DNA of 64,000 nt from Flavobacterium humidisoli (GTDB lineage: Bacteria; Bacteroidota; Bacteroidia; Flavobacteriales; Flavobacteriaceae). Position 1 is the first letter of the stretch. Every line of letters starts with the position of its first letter. Shown here in pieces: positions 36,271-44,848 of the stretch. Under the pieces are notes generated by a model, which ran no database searches, was not told the DNA's origin, and was given only the letters and a program-made list of their open reading frames with translations. A program made the position numbers and the translations under genes. The stretch is from the NCBI RefSeq assembly GCF_023272795.1, contig NZ_CP096829.1:1488001-1552000 (forward strand), given 5' to 3'.

Positions 36271-36342
36271 ATGAACACAAAAAAAAATTCCTGCCCGTGT
36301 GGTATGTTGGCGGTATTGGAAACAACCGCAGCGCTTTCTTGA
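36271..36342 (+). CDS. Possible 23-residue leader peptide
   Basis: ATG at 36271 with the same upstream context as the real gene at 36396. It reads MNTKKNSCPCGMLAVLETTA then ALS and stops at 36340-36342, inside the last hairpin loop. Whether it is translated is unknown. It might act as a uORF or be a relic of the duplicated start. Confidence 0.3.
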   Translation: MNTKKNSCPCGMLAVLETTAALS

Positions 36343-36376
36343 AGGTGCAGGACAACTAAGCTACACGGGTTTTTTT
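36294..36376 (+). ncRNA. Structured leader RNA ending in a U-run (three-way junction)
   Basis: Predicted by hand: P1a 36294-36302 (CCCGTGTGG) with 36361-36369 (CTACACGGG), nine pairs; P1b GTTG 36306-36309 with CAAC 36353-36356; P2 GCGGT 36310-36314 with ACCGC 36325-36329; P3 GCGCTTT 36331-36337 with GAAGGTGC up to 36348, closing a CTTG loop. P1a is directly followed by seven T. The RNA lies between a promoter-like element and the gene at 36396, so it looks like an attenuator or riboswitch in which P1 itself is the terminator stem. Known class not recognised. Confidence 0.65.
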
Positions 36377-36395
36377 ATTCCTAAAATTCAAGATT

Positions 36396-36629
36396 ATGAG
36401 TACAAACACTTTTTCGAAAGAAACCAAATTGAGGTTAAATGAATTCTTCAACAATTCAATTGATTCCAAAAGTATGGCAAAGTGCATTCGACAGGTAAAT
36501 TACATTCTTGCCTTAAATGTAATGCACGAAAATGAATTTCTGCAGCAAGAAAATATCAACCTCGATGAAAGCTTTTACTGGCTGAATAAACTAGCCGAGA
36601 TTTTGGATCCTTATTTGGAGGTTGAATAG
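36396..36629 (+). CDS. 77-residue conserved small protein (paralogue of 58917)
   Basis: MSTNTFSKETKLRLNEFFNN with a helical fold; marks are SKSMAKCIRQVNYIL, LNVMHENEF and FYWLNKLAEILDPYLEV. The same marks occur in the 77-residue protein at 58917-59150 (DPKDMAKTIREVNYIL, FYWLNRLAEALDPYLDV). No known function. No signal peptide; acidic. It is preceded by the structured RNA and followed by a terminator, so it is a single regulated unit. Confidence 0.85.
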   Translation: MSTNTFSKETKLRLNEFFNNSIDSKSMAKCIRQVNYILALNVMHENEFLQQENINLDESFYWLNKLAEILDPYLEVE

Positions 36630-36636
36630 AAATTGG

Positions 36637-36667
36637 AAAAGCCACTTGGGAGAGTGGCTTTTTTTTC
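36637..36667 (+). terminator. Rho-independent terminator
   Basis: AAAAGCCACTT / GAGTGGCTTTT stem with an eight-T run, 8 bases after the 77-residue gene. Confidence 0.92.
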
Positions 36668-36689
36668 TGGATTATTTTTTAAATGCAAA

Positions 36690-37463
36690 TTACTGTTTAA
36701 AACAAACTTCATTATGATATTTGAGAAATTCGATATCTGGGAGAAATTTTGTTGGTAAAATGATATCTTGATTGTCTAATTTTAAAAAATAATCTTCGAT
36801 AGATTTTGATTTCTTTTGTTTGAATAAGGTTGGAGAAATTTTGATTTTAAAGTCAGTTGTAATAGTCAATAAACCATTCTCAAAGGCTTTGTCGTGGAGA
36901 GCATTAATTGCAATTCCATTTTGAGGATTTAATCTGTTTTCTTTATCGACGCTCCAAGGTTTTATATGGCCGGCTATCAAAAGTTCCGGTTGTTGAATTC
37001 CTGTAATACAACAAGTATTATTATAAGATGCTAAAATTGATTTTCTGAAAAAAGATTGATTAACACGAACTTCTACAAGTTGCTCTCTGGTTTTTCCTTC
37101 TTTTATTGATTGAAATTCTGGAATATGATTTAATTGCTCAATAGATATATCTTCTGCATTTGCTAATAATTTCTCACTCTCAAAAGCTAAAACATTTAGG
37201 TTGTTAAAAAATTCATTCCATATTTCGACATCTAATTTACTTGTGTTTGATGCGCCTTTAATTCCTCTAGCTTTTAAACTTGGGTCAAGACTGGCAAAAT
37301 TTACAAGTTTATATGCAACTGCGTCCGGCGTTCTTCCGATAAGATTGGCGAGGTGAATTACTTCTGGATTTAAACGATGTAATCGACCAAAAGGTAATTT
37401 GTAGTATAAATTTATAGTAAGAATTAATTCATTTCTAGTCCAGAGTTTTTGTCCTTCCTTCAT
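36690..37463 (-). CDS. HNH endonuclease (HNH_2-type), putative restriction nuclease
   Basis: 257 residues. N-terminal part (WTRNELILTINLYYKLPFGRLHRLNPEVIHLANLIGRTPDAVAYKLVNFASLDP) is a helical DNA-reading-like module common in such nucleases. The C-terminal HNH domain reads CCITGIQQPELLIAGHIKPWSVDKENRLNPQNGIAINALHDKAF, with H-I-K-P-W, N-G-I and H-D-x-A-F; CC may help bind a structural metal. Likely cleaves DNA. The 6-base gap to the zinc-ribbon gene upstream suggests one transcript. Confidence 0.85.
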   Translation of the reverse strand: MKEGQKLWTRNELILTINLYYKLPFGRLHRLNPEVIHLANLIGRTPDAVAYKLVNFASLDPSLKARGIKGASNTSKLDVEIWNEFFNNLNVLAFESEKLLANAEDISIEQLNHIPEFQSIKEGKTREQLVEVRVNQSFFRKSILASYNNTCCITGIQQPELLIAGHIKPWSVDKENRLNPQNGIAINALHDKAFENGLLTITTDFKIKISPTLFKQKKSKSIEDYFLKLDNQDIILPTKFLPDIEFLKYHNEVCFKQ

Positions 37464-37469
37464 AAGTCA

Positions 37470-37631
37470 TTATATATTGTCAAATTCTACAATAAATTGA
37501 AAATTACATTCTATAGAAGGACATTTGTGTTGTTGAGATAATTCAGATTCTTTGAGTATTTCCGTTCTGTTTCCACATTTAGGACAAGTGGTCGGTTGAT
37601 CAGAACTTAAAAATATTTCTAATTTTTTCAT
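37470..37631 (-). CDS. 53-residue zinc-ribbon protein, partner of the HNH nuclease
   Basis: Frame found by reading the minus strand from ATG 37631 to TAA 37472-37470. It reads MKKLEIFLSSDQPTTCPKCG ... LSQQHKCPSIECNFQFIVEF. Four Cys (CPKC and KCPSIEC) form a zinc-ribbon. The stop lies 6 bases before the HNH start, so they are probably co-transcribed. Too short for usual gene finding, but Cys spacing and context support it. Binding partner or modulator is inferred. Confidence 0.65.
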   Translation of the reverse strand: MKKLEIFLSSDQPTTCPKCGNRTEILKESELSQQHKCPSIECNFQFIVEFDNI

Positions 37632-37713
37632 TTTGAAACTCGTTTATAAGTTAGGGATTAAAAATAAAAAATCTTTTGCTAGAGGACAATGTTGAGTGCT
37701 TTGTTTCTTTCAT

Positions 37714-40185
37714 TTAACTTTTATCCTTCTTTCCCCACTTGACCTTCATTTTTCCTTCATTATCATAAGCAATCAAATGCAGGACAATACCGCGTTCTCG
37801 AACGGCTTTTCGTTCTGCTTTGGTGGCCAGATTGGCATCGTTTTTAGAATTTCTAAGTGGTACAGTAAGTGCGAGATTGGTGCCTCGGCCAAAAGAATAA
37901 ATTCCTTCTGCATCAAGATTGAGAACGCTGGAGCTTATGGTAAGTTTATGCACATCTATTTGTTCTCCACGAAGATTGAGCGAACCCGATAAATCGCTAA
38001 AAGTAATATTCTCGACATCGCGAAGCGGAAAAGCAAATTTTCCTACTTTCATAATGGGTTCAAAATTGAGTAATGCGCCTTGGTTGACATTAAAATCTAA
38101 TTTTCCTTTCATCGAGTTGACAATTAAATCGCCTTTACTACTCATGAGACCTGCAACATTGGCGTTACTGGTCAATCGGCCTCGAATGTTTTTTGGACTG
38201 AAAGATTTGATTCCGAAGTTGTTGAAAGATCTTAAAAAGCTTGCAATATCTACACGGTTTACCTGCGCGTTTGAAGTAAAAACATACTGATTGCCGCTTG
38301 GCTGCACAGAACCGCTAAATGCGATACTTCCGCCAGAGGTTTGCAATGTGCCGTTTTTAAGCAGAATTTTAGAATTCAGCATCTGAAGCGTGGCCTGAGT
38401 ATTGGTTGCCGTAAGCGATCCGTAGGTGATTTTATCGGCTTTAAGATTAATTACAGCCGTACATTTTTCAATTACAGATCTTAATTGGTTTGTAAAATTG
38501 ACATTCTTTTTAACTGGTTTTTTCTCTGTAACTTTTTGCTGTGGAGAATTCTTTAAAACGCCCAAAAACTGTTTTACGTCAATATTAGGACAATAAATAT
38601 TCCAGTTTACCACCATTTTTTCGGGTGCGTCGTAATATAGGTTCAAGAAATTATCTATTTTTCCGTCAATGCGGATAATATTCTTTTTGTGTTTGTATGC
38701 GATTTTTTTAATGTAAAGCGCTTCTTGCGTAAAAGAAAGCTGTACAGCGGTTTTTTCGGCATGAATGCTCTTTGGAAGATAATCGAAAGTAGCATCATTA
38801 ATATCAACTTCTCCCGTAAAACGCGGTTTATTGATATAGAGATCCACAATATCAAACTGAAATTTTAAATTGGCTTTGGCATGACCGCTTTCAAAATGAA
38901 GAATTTTTTCATTCATCATTCCGTTGAGTTTAGAAATGTCAAAATCGGCATTTACAACTCCTGTTGCAATCGGTTTTTCGAGATTGTTAATTACGGCTTG
39001 AGCAATTTTTAGCGGAATGCTTTCGTATTCAGCATTAAAATTGGTCAAAACAATTGCCGAGTTCGGATCGCTAAATCCGTTTTCGGGTTTAAAATTATTC
39101 GTAAAAATTCCTTTGAAACTGCAATTGGTAAATAAACCATCAGGAATAGTTAATTCGTTATCACGAACATCTGCTTGAACCACAATTTTAGGATCGCCTT
39201 CTACATTCAGATCGCCTTTAATGTCGCAGTTCACTTTGATCGGTTTTTTTAAATCAAATTGATTGAGTTTCGAACTAATATTTGCCGATAATAAATTAGA
39301 AGCATTTCGCCATAAAATCTCCGTTCCGATATTAATTCCGAAAAGCGAATTGGTTTTTCCGACATTAAAAAAAGCGATAATGTCAAAAACATCAGAACCA
39401 ATTTTAAGTTTCTGGGTTTTAATATCTATTTTTTGGCTGGCTTCGGCATAGGAAATATCAAAATTGCCTTCCAGTACTTTTTCTTTTGCAAAGCTTCCGT
39501 GAACGGTATTGAATGCGAGACTATTAATTTTGGTTTTCAAATACAGATTGGTCTGCCAGCTGTCATTGTCATAATTTACTTTGGAGTCTAAACTTGCCAC
39601 ATCAAAATCAAACAGTTTATGTCCCAAATGATTGTCAATAATTACATGAACTTTGTTGAGGTTCACTTCGTCAATTGTGGTCTCGGGTTTTTCTTTGTCG
39701 GATTGAGTTTTTTTCTTTTTAGGTTTAAAAATATTGGCGTTAGAATAGCCATTTTCGGCTTTATAGATATAAATATCTGCGTCGTTGATTAATATTTTAT
39801 GAATGTTGATTTCGTGCTGCAATAGGCTCCAGATATTCAAATGTGCTTCAATTTCTTTTGCTCTCAGCAGCGTATGTTTGTGACTCTGCCATTGATTGTC
39901 TTTTATCTCGACATCTTTCAGGGCCAAGGTAAAATTGGGAAAACCAGTTAAAAACTTGTAATGAAAATCGGTAACATGAAATTTACCATTTATATTTTCG
40001 TTGATTTTAGCATTGACTTTAGCAATAATTTCGGTTTTGTTTCGGTTGAAATAAACAGAAAGTGCTCCGCAGGCTAGCAGAAGAATTGCAATTAGGCCCA
40101 AGATAAAATACCCAAAACGTTTGGCATATTTTTTAAAAGAATCAGATTGCAGAAAGGATTTGGTTTTGGATAAAGTTTCTTTCAT
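37714..40185 (-). CDS. AsmA-family envelope protein
   Basis: 823 residues. One N-terminal TM segment (FGYFILGLIAILLLACGALSVYF), then a long beta-strand protein of the AsmA/TamB type: NENINGKFHVTDFHYKFLTGFPNFTLALKDVEI is the N-terminal Chorein-like part. The C-terminal AsmA_2 part ends with LRGEQIDVHKLTISSSVLNLDAEGIYSFGRGTNLALTVPLRN. The rest of this group moves phospholipids across the periplasm in proteobacteria; the same role here is inferred. Single gene. Confidence 0.85.
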   Translation of the reverse strand: MKETLSKTKSFLQSDSFKKYAKRFGYFILGLIAILLLACGALSVYFNRNKTEIIAKVNAKINENINGKFHVTDFHYKFLTGFPNFTLALKDVEIKDNQWQSHKHTLLRAKEIEAHLNIWSLLQHEINIHKILINDADIYIYKAENGYSNANIFKPKKKKTQSDKEKPETTIDEVNLNKVHVIIDNHLGHKLFDFDVASLDSKVNYDNDSWQTNLYLKTKINSLAFNTVHGSFAKEKVLEGNFDISYAEASQKIDIKTQKLKIGSDVFDIIAFFNVGKTNSLFGINIGTEILWRNASNLLSANISSKLNQFDLKKPIKVNCDIKGDLNVEGDPKIVVQADVRDNELTIPDGLFTNCSFKGIFTNNFKPENGFSDPNSAIVLTNFNAEYESIPLKIAQAVINNLEKPIATGVVNADFDISKLNGMMNEKILHFESGHAKANLKFQFDIVDLYINKPRFTGEVDINDATFDYLPKSIHAEKTAVQLSFTQEALYIKKIAYKHKKNIIRIDGKIDNFLNLYYDAPEKMVVNWNIYCPNIDVKQFLGVLKNSPQQKVTEKKPVKKNVNFTNQLRSVIEKCTAVINLKADKITYGSLTATNTQATLQMLNSKILLKNGTLQTSGGSIAFSGSVQPSGNQYVFTSNAQVNRVDIASFLRSFNNFGIKSFSPKNIRGRLTSNANVAGLMSSKGDLIVNSMKGKLDFNVNQGALLNFEPIMKVGKFAFPLRDVENITFSDLSGSLNLRGEQIDVHKLTISSSVLNLDAEGIYSFGRGTNLALTVPLRNSKNDANLATKAERKAVRERGIVLHLIAYDNEGKMKVKWGKKDKS

Positions 40186-40337
40186 GTTAGCCTAATTTTG
40201 AATGTATTAAAGATACTACAAAAAATATTAACTTTTTATTGGTTTGATTTTCAGCTAAATAAATTGTAAATTTATCCTTATACAGTTTATAATTAATGAC
40301 AATACATTTATAATGAAAACTAATTTAGTAATGGTGT

Positions 40338-40364
40338 TTGATTTATTTTAAATTTTTAAATTTG
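40338..40364 (+). promoter_or_regulatory. Promoter of trxA (TTG-N16-TAAATTTG)
   Basis: TTG 40338-40340 and TAAATTTG 40357-40364; the spacing of 16 is a little short. The ATG is 52 bases downstream. Confidence 0.55.
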
Positions 40365-40416
40365 TACTGTAGTTTGAAAGTTAAATATTCAGACATAATT
40401 TTAATCTTAATATATT

Positions 40417-40734
40417 ATGGCATTAGCAATAACAGATGCTACTTTTGATGAAGTAGTTTTAAAATCAGATAAACCAGTAATGGTAGATTTTTGGGCAGCA
40501 TGGTGTGGTCCTTGTAGAATGGTTGGTCCGATCATCGACCAATTGAGCGAAGAGTACGCTGGTAAAGTAGTTGTTGGTAAGGTAGATGTAGATGCTAACC
40601 AAGAATTTGCTGCAAAATATGGTGTGCGTAACATACCAACCGTTTTGGTGTTTCATAACGGTGAAGTAGTAGGAAAACAAGTAGGAGTAGCTCCGAAACA
40701 AACCTACGCAGATAGTTTAGACGCTTTATTGTAA
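40417..40734 (+). CDS. trxA: Thioredoxin
   Basis: 105 residues. Active-site WCGPC with Cys30 and Cys33, VMVDFWAAWCGPCRMVGP, cis-Pro in RNIPTVLVF. Reduces disulfides in cytoplasmic proteins and ribonucleotide reductase. No signal peptide. Own promoter and a strong terminator. Confidence 0.97.
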   Translation: MALAITDATFDEVVLKSDKPVMVDFWAAWCGPCRMVGPIIDQLSEEYAGKVVVGKVDVDANQEFAAKYGVRNIPTVLVFHNGEVVGKQVGVAPKQTYADSLDALL

Positions 40735-40754
40735 TCTTAGATTACGATTAATAT

Positions 40755-40786
40755 AAAAAAGGTCCGACGAAAGTTGGACCTTTTTT
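40755..40786. terminator. Bidirectional terminator between trxA and the metal locus
   Basis: AAAAAAGGTCCGAC / GTTGGACCTTTTTT stem with a GAAA loop. Confidence 0.93.
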
Positions 40787-40885
40787 ATTTTTTATATATT
40801 AAGTTTTTTAAACACATAGAAACATAGCTTACAAATCTATGTTTCTATGTGTTAAAATAATTCGCAAGAGCTGTACTAAAATCAA

Positions 40886-42103
40886 TTAGTGGCTGTGCGT
40901 TTCGCTGTTTTCATAACCAATAATGGTAATCATATAAGGCGTGCTTGAAACCTTTGTCTTTTTAATTTCTGATGAAGAAAGATTCACTTGCAGTAATTCG
41001 CCTGTAGTTGGAGAAGTGATATAAGCAAATTTCTCTGTTACAGCAATTTGAGGCTTTAGTGTTGCATCTGTTGCAGTTGCTGTAGTGGCTTTGATTTCTT
41101 TTTCTAATTGTAAACTGCTGATATTGTAAAGTTTAAAATCTCCTGAATGCAATAGAACAGCCAGTTTTTTATGATCGTAACTAATTTTACACTGCATAAT
41201 TGTTGTGTTTTCGATAATTGGCTTTACGGTACTGTTTACAACATCAATTAAATAAGCGCCTTTTGCAGCCGTATATCCAATAAATTTCCCCGCCGAAGCC
41301 GTTTCTAAAATACTTCCAAACCAAGCTGTTCCAAAATTTTCCGGATGATCGATCAGTTTTTGGCTTCCGTTGCTTTCCACAACCAAAATACCGCTTGCAG
41401 AACCAAATACGGCATACACGCCGTCTGAAGCATTTCCGTGAATTCCTTTTGTGGCAATTTTAGCGTCGAAAAGTGTTTTTCCGGTATTGTCAATAATTTT
41501 TACTTTTTCAGGAAGCGTTCCAGTTACCGAATTGTCTTTCTCCGTAATAGCGTAAGTTCCGTTTGTAAAAGTGGCCATTGCACCGTGATGTGCCAATAAA
41601 CCTGCGTTTATAGTTTTGAAAGTCGCACCCGATTTATTTACGTCGGCTTCTTTACCAACAGAAAGCGTTCCGTCTCCGTCATTAAACGTTAGGATTTCGC
41701 CAATTTTACTTTTAAAATGTGTTGGTTTTTGCGCGCTTGCAGTTAAGAAACCAAATTTTGGAACATCATCAACATCGATATGATCGCCATGCAATTCCAA
41801 TCCGCTGTCGAAAGTTTCTACAAAATTATTGTCTCTGTGAATGATACCCGCGTAACGCCCAGATTCTGTAGTGTACAAAGATGATTTTGGAAATTTAGCT
41901 GTAAACGAACTAATTTTATCTTCTGATGGATCAAAAAGCGTTAATTCTGTGGTTTTTTCGTCAGAAAGTAAAATTCTAACAAATGTATGTTCTTCAGAAT
42001 CATGGTCGTGATCGTGATCGTCATGGTTGTCGTCGTTGCTGCACGAAACCGCAAAAAGCGATAAAGCGAATAAAAAAAGCAGTTTGTAAAAATTGTTTTT
42101 CAT
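40886..42103 (-). CDS. His/Asp-rich surface lipoprotein with propeller-like fold
   Basis: 405 residues. Lipobox LFAVSC at Cys21. Directly after it comes SNDDNHDDHDHDHDSEEHTF, a string of His/Asp/Glu expected to bind a metal ion. The rest is a repeated beta-sheet pattern (GIHRDNNFVETF, GTYAITEKDNSVTG, VYAVFGSASGILVVESNGS, HKLAVLLHSGDFKLYNI) like a six- or seven-bladed YncE-type propeller. Last gene of the metal locus. A capture protein for the adjacent TonB receptor is the likely role. Proteins of the same shape occur in metal loci of other Bacteroidota, as far as I recall. Confidence 0.8.
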   Translation of the reverse strand: MKNNFYKLLFLFALSLFAVSCSNDDNHDDHDHDHDSEEHTFVRILLSDEKTTELTLFDPSEDKISSFTAKFPKSSLYTTESGRYAGIIHRDNNFVETFDSGLELHGDHIDVDDVPKFGFLTASAQKPTHFKSKIGEILTFNDGDGTLSVGKEADVNKSGATFKTINAGLLAHHGAMATFTNGTYAITEKDNSVTGTLPEKVKIIDNTGKTLFDAKIATKGIHGNASDGVYAVFGSASGILVVESNGSQKLIDHPENFGTAWFGSILETASAGKFIGYTAAKGAYLIDVVNSTVKPIIENTTIMQCKISYDHKKLAVLLHSGDFKLYNISSLQLEKEIKATTATATDATLKPQIAVTEKFAYITSPTTGELLQVNLSSSEIKKTKVSSTPYMITIIGYENSETHSH

Positions 42104-42154
42104 GGTAATAAAGGATTAAAAATTTGTAAATATTTGAGTTTTGAATAGCCGGAT

Positions 42155-44362
42155 TTATTTGGAAACCAAAAATGGAATCTTCATCGAAACAATAATATTC
42201 CGGCCGGCTTCCGGAAGTTCGATTAGGCGGTAAAAACTAGTGTGATTTAAATATCTCGTATTAAATAAATTCTGAATCTGAATACTAATGCTGATATCCT
42301 GTTTTGCAGCTTTTATTTTTGAACCAAAAGCCAAATTGAATACATGGCTTTCGGCAGTTTTCTTTTCTGGCGGAACAATATTGTTTTGTTCTGCCGTGAA
42401 GCGATAATCAACAGAAAAATAAGGCTCTTTCAGAAAGCTGATTTGAGGTTCATAATTCAATCCAAACAAAACAGATGGAGGAGGAGAAAATGGAAGCGTA
42501 TAACCTTTTTTGCTACCCGATTTTTGTTCCGAATAAAGATACTCGGCCGCAATTTCTGTACTTAGAGATTTAAAGAAATAATATTTGGTCTGTAATTCGG
42601 CACCATAACGAAAGACTTTACTTTGTTCGTATTCAAAAACTTGATTTCCTGCGCCATAATAAATATCATGAGCGGAGGTCGGATTCAGATAAATGAAATT
42701 CGGAAAATAATTGGCAAACGGAGTCAGCTGAAAAGAGAAGTTTTGCGCTTTCCATTCCATTCCCAAATCCAGTTGATACGAGCGTTCTGCATCCAAATTC
42801 GGATTTCCTTTTTCAAATCGGAAATAATGATAATTTACGCCGTTTGAAGCCAGTTCTTTAGCAATCGGCATTCTGAAACTTGAGCCTAAATTGGCTTTCA
42901 GCGAAAGCTTTCCCGGATTGTAATTTGCACCAATAGACCACGTAAAACTGTCAAAAGTTTTCGTTAAGTCTTGAGAACGCTGTAAATATTCTAAATTGGT
43001 CTGGTCGTTTTCGGAAATTTCACTCTGAAACCAATCGTAATACGATTTCATTTTAATTTTTCCATAATCGTAACGAACAGCGCCATGAAGAAACCATTTT
43101 TCGTTCAGTTCAATTTTATCGTAAACAAATAGACCAGCATTAAATTGATTGAAAGCAGGAATTAAAAAACTCCATCCGCCAATTTCATTTTGTTGCAAAA
43201 CCACATTAGAACCAATCGTAATTTGGTGATGGTTGATTCTGAATTCATCTTTCGCTGCAAATGACCAGACATCTTTATCATATTGACGCTCTAGATCTTT
43301 TGGTGCATACATATCTTTAGGATAAATCGGCGGCATATAACCGTGATTCACATAATGACTCCATTCTCTTCTAAAATTATTCTGAAAACCTACCTGCGTT
43401 TCAAAAGCATGATTTCTGAATTGAAAAGAAGTCGTATTACTCACTTTAAGATGATTTACTTCTTGATATGGCATCAAAATATCACGGCTCGATTTGTCGT
43501 GTAATTCCATGTCTACATTTCTAGGTTCAAGTCCGTGCGCATTCGCGAAAAATCCACTTTTCGTGTGAACATTACTAAAATAAAAAACCGATTTCAGCTT
43601 TTCTCCTGAATAGCCCGTACTCAAATGGAAATCAAGTTCTCGTCCTGCAGTATTCCGCAAATGATTTTTGTATAACGGAACAGCATAACTGTACACATGA
43701 ACTACATCGGTCGGAACACGATAATCACCATAATCCATTGTCGTAACGCGCGAATCAAAGAACCAGTTTTCGTTTCTTCCAAATAAATTAAAAGAACTTC
43801 CAAATTGCGCATTATTGCTTTTTCCTGTCATATCAACGCTTCCGCCAAAAGTATTTTGAGACGGAAGCGGCAACGGTTTTATATTGATCGCACCGCCCAC
43901 AGCATCAGATCCGTAAATAAATGAAGAAGGGCCTTTTATGATTTCTACTCGGTTTACCGCATATTGATCGATTTCCAATCCGTGATCGGCTCCCCATTGC
44001 TGGCCTTCGTGTTTCAAACCATTCTCCACTACAATAACCTGATTAAAACTCAAGCCTCGAATAAGAGGTTTTGAACCACCCGAGCCAATCGAAATGGTTT
44101 TTACGCCAGGTATTTTTTGCAGAGACTGCATCAGGCTTCCGCCGAGGTTTCGCTGAATAAAACTATTGTTTACGGTTTCAATATTCAGCGATTCTTCTTT
44201 TTTGCGTTTTTGGACAGAATTGTTGTTAATTAAAACTTCGTTAAGCTCTTTTATTTCTGGTTTTTTTTCTGAAGGCTGATTTTGAGCAAAAGCTTCCGCT
44301 GCAATCAATAAACTGAGGAGTAAAAAACAATATTTCCAATAAATGGATAAGGCATTCTTCAT
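42155..44362 (-). CDS. TonB-dependent receptor, putative metal receptor
   Basis: 735 residues: signal peptide (MKNALSIYWKYCFLLLSLLIAAEAFAQ), short N-terminal part without a carboxypeptidase-like domain, plug (LNEVLINNNSVQKRK ... KIPGVKTISIGSGGSKPLIRGLSFNQVIVVENGLKHEG) and the barrel, ending in AGRNIIVSMKIPFLVSK. The plug holds GQQWGADHG, similar to ENQQFGDEHG of the receptor at 7059. 10 bases after the DUF4625 gene and 51 before the lipoprotein, so one operon. Metal uptake is inferred from the neighbours. Confidence 0.92.
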   Translation of the reverse strand: MKNALSIYWKYCFLLLSLLIAAEAFAQNQPSEKKPEIKELNEVLINNNSVQKRKKEESLNIETVNNSFIQRNLGGSLMQSLQKIPGVKTISIGSGGSKPLIRGLSFNQVIVVENGLKHEGQQWGADHGLEIDQYAVNRVEIIKGPSSFIYGSDAVGGAINIKPLPLPSQNTFGGSVDMTGKSNNAQFGSSFNLFGRNENWFFDSRVTTMDYGDYRVPTDVVHVYSYAVPLYKNHLRNTAGRELDFHLSTGYSGEKLKSVFYFSNVHTKSGFFANAHGLEPRNVDMELHDKSSRDILMPYQEVNHLKVSNTTSFQFRNHAFETQVGFQNNFRREWSHYVNHGYMPPIYPKDMYAPKDLERQYDKDVWSFAAKDEFRINHHQITIGSNVVLQQNEIGGWSFLIPAFNQFNAGLFVYDKIELNEKWFLHGAVRYDYGKIKMKSYYDWFQSEISENDQTNLEYLQRSQDLTKTFDSFTWSIGANYNPGKLSLKANLGSSFRMPIAKELASNGVNYHYFRFEKGNPNLDAERSYQLDLGMEWKAQNFSFQLTPFANYFPNFIYLNPTSAHDIYYGAGNQVFEYEQSKVFRYGAELQTKYYFFKSLSTEIAAEYLYSEQKSGSKKGYTLPFSPPPSVLFGLNYEPQISFLKEPYFSVDYRFTAEQNNIVPPEKKTAESHVFNLAFGSKIKAAKQDISISIQIQNLFNTRYLNHTSFYRLIELPEAGRNIIVSMKIPFLVSK

Positions 44363-44372
44363 TAATGTGATC

Positions 44373-44843
44373 TTATAAAATTTTAATACTTAAACCTTTC
44401 AGTGTCTGCCAGCCTTCTTTATCCGTTAAGCGGATCATAAAATGATAATCTCCAGGATCAACATCTGCAGGAATGGTAATTTGTGCTGTTGCTTCATAAT
44501 TTTTTACACCATCAGGAATGGTGTAACTGTTGATGAAAAGCATTGGTTTTACAGGGCTTTTTACAGCTTCCATTTCGCAGCTTGTAACTTCTGTGCTATG
44601 CGTATGATGATCGAAATTGTGGTGAATATCAAGACTGTAAGAACCTAGTGCGACATTATCATTAAAAACAGCTTTAAAAGTGAAGGTTTGCCCGCGTTCG
44701 ATTGTACTGCATTGAATAGGGAAAGTATTCGCTCCAGTGATGTCAATTACAGGATATTCGGTGTCGATTTCGGCATTATCGCTTGAGCAGGATGTTAGAA
44801 AGGCAAGTGTAAAAATGCCTATTAGAAACTTTAGATTTTTCAT
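44373..44843 (-). CDS. DUF4625-type lipoprotein, histidine-rich
   Basis: 156 residues. Lipobox FLTSC with Cys19. Core YPVIDITGANTFPIQCSTIERGQTFTFKAVFNDNVALGSYSLDIHHNFDHHTHST is what I recall as the DUF4625 domain; the cluster HHNFDHHTHS holds five His within ten residues. A following Cys (EVTSCEME) is conserved in position. Periplasmic or surface metal binding is inferred. The upstream paralogue is 5 bases away. Confidence 0.82.
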   Translation of the reverse strand: MKNLKFLIGIFTLAFLTSCSSDNAEIDTEYPVIDITGANTFPIQCSTIERGQTFTFKAVFNDNVALGSYSLDIHHNFDHHTHSTEVTSCEMEAVKSPVKPMLFINSYTIPDGVKNYEATAQITIPADVDPGDYHFMIRLTDKEGWQTLKGLSIKIL

Positions 44844-44848
44844 ATTTT

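Larger units (their letters stand above)
36251..36399. repeat. Direct repeat of a ribosome-binding/start region flanking an RNA element
   Basis: ATTCCTAAAA(A)TTCAAGATTATGA occurs at 36251-36274 and again at 36377-36399. Both end in an ATG followed by a similar start (M-N-T-K and M-S-T-N). Between the copies lies the structured RNA at 36294-36376. Confidence 0.85.

Noticed and set aside
40417..40734. Two minus-strand frames opposite trxA
   Set aside because: Shadow frames of a short, strongly conserved gene.
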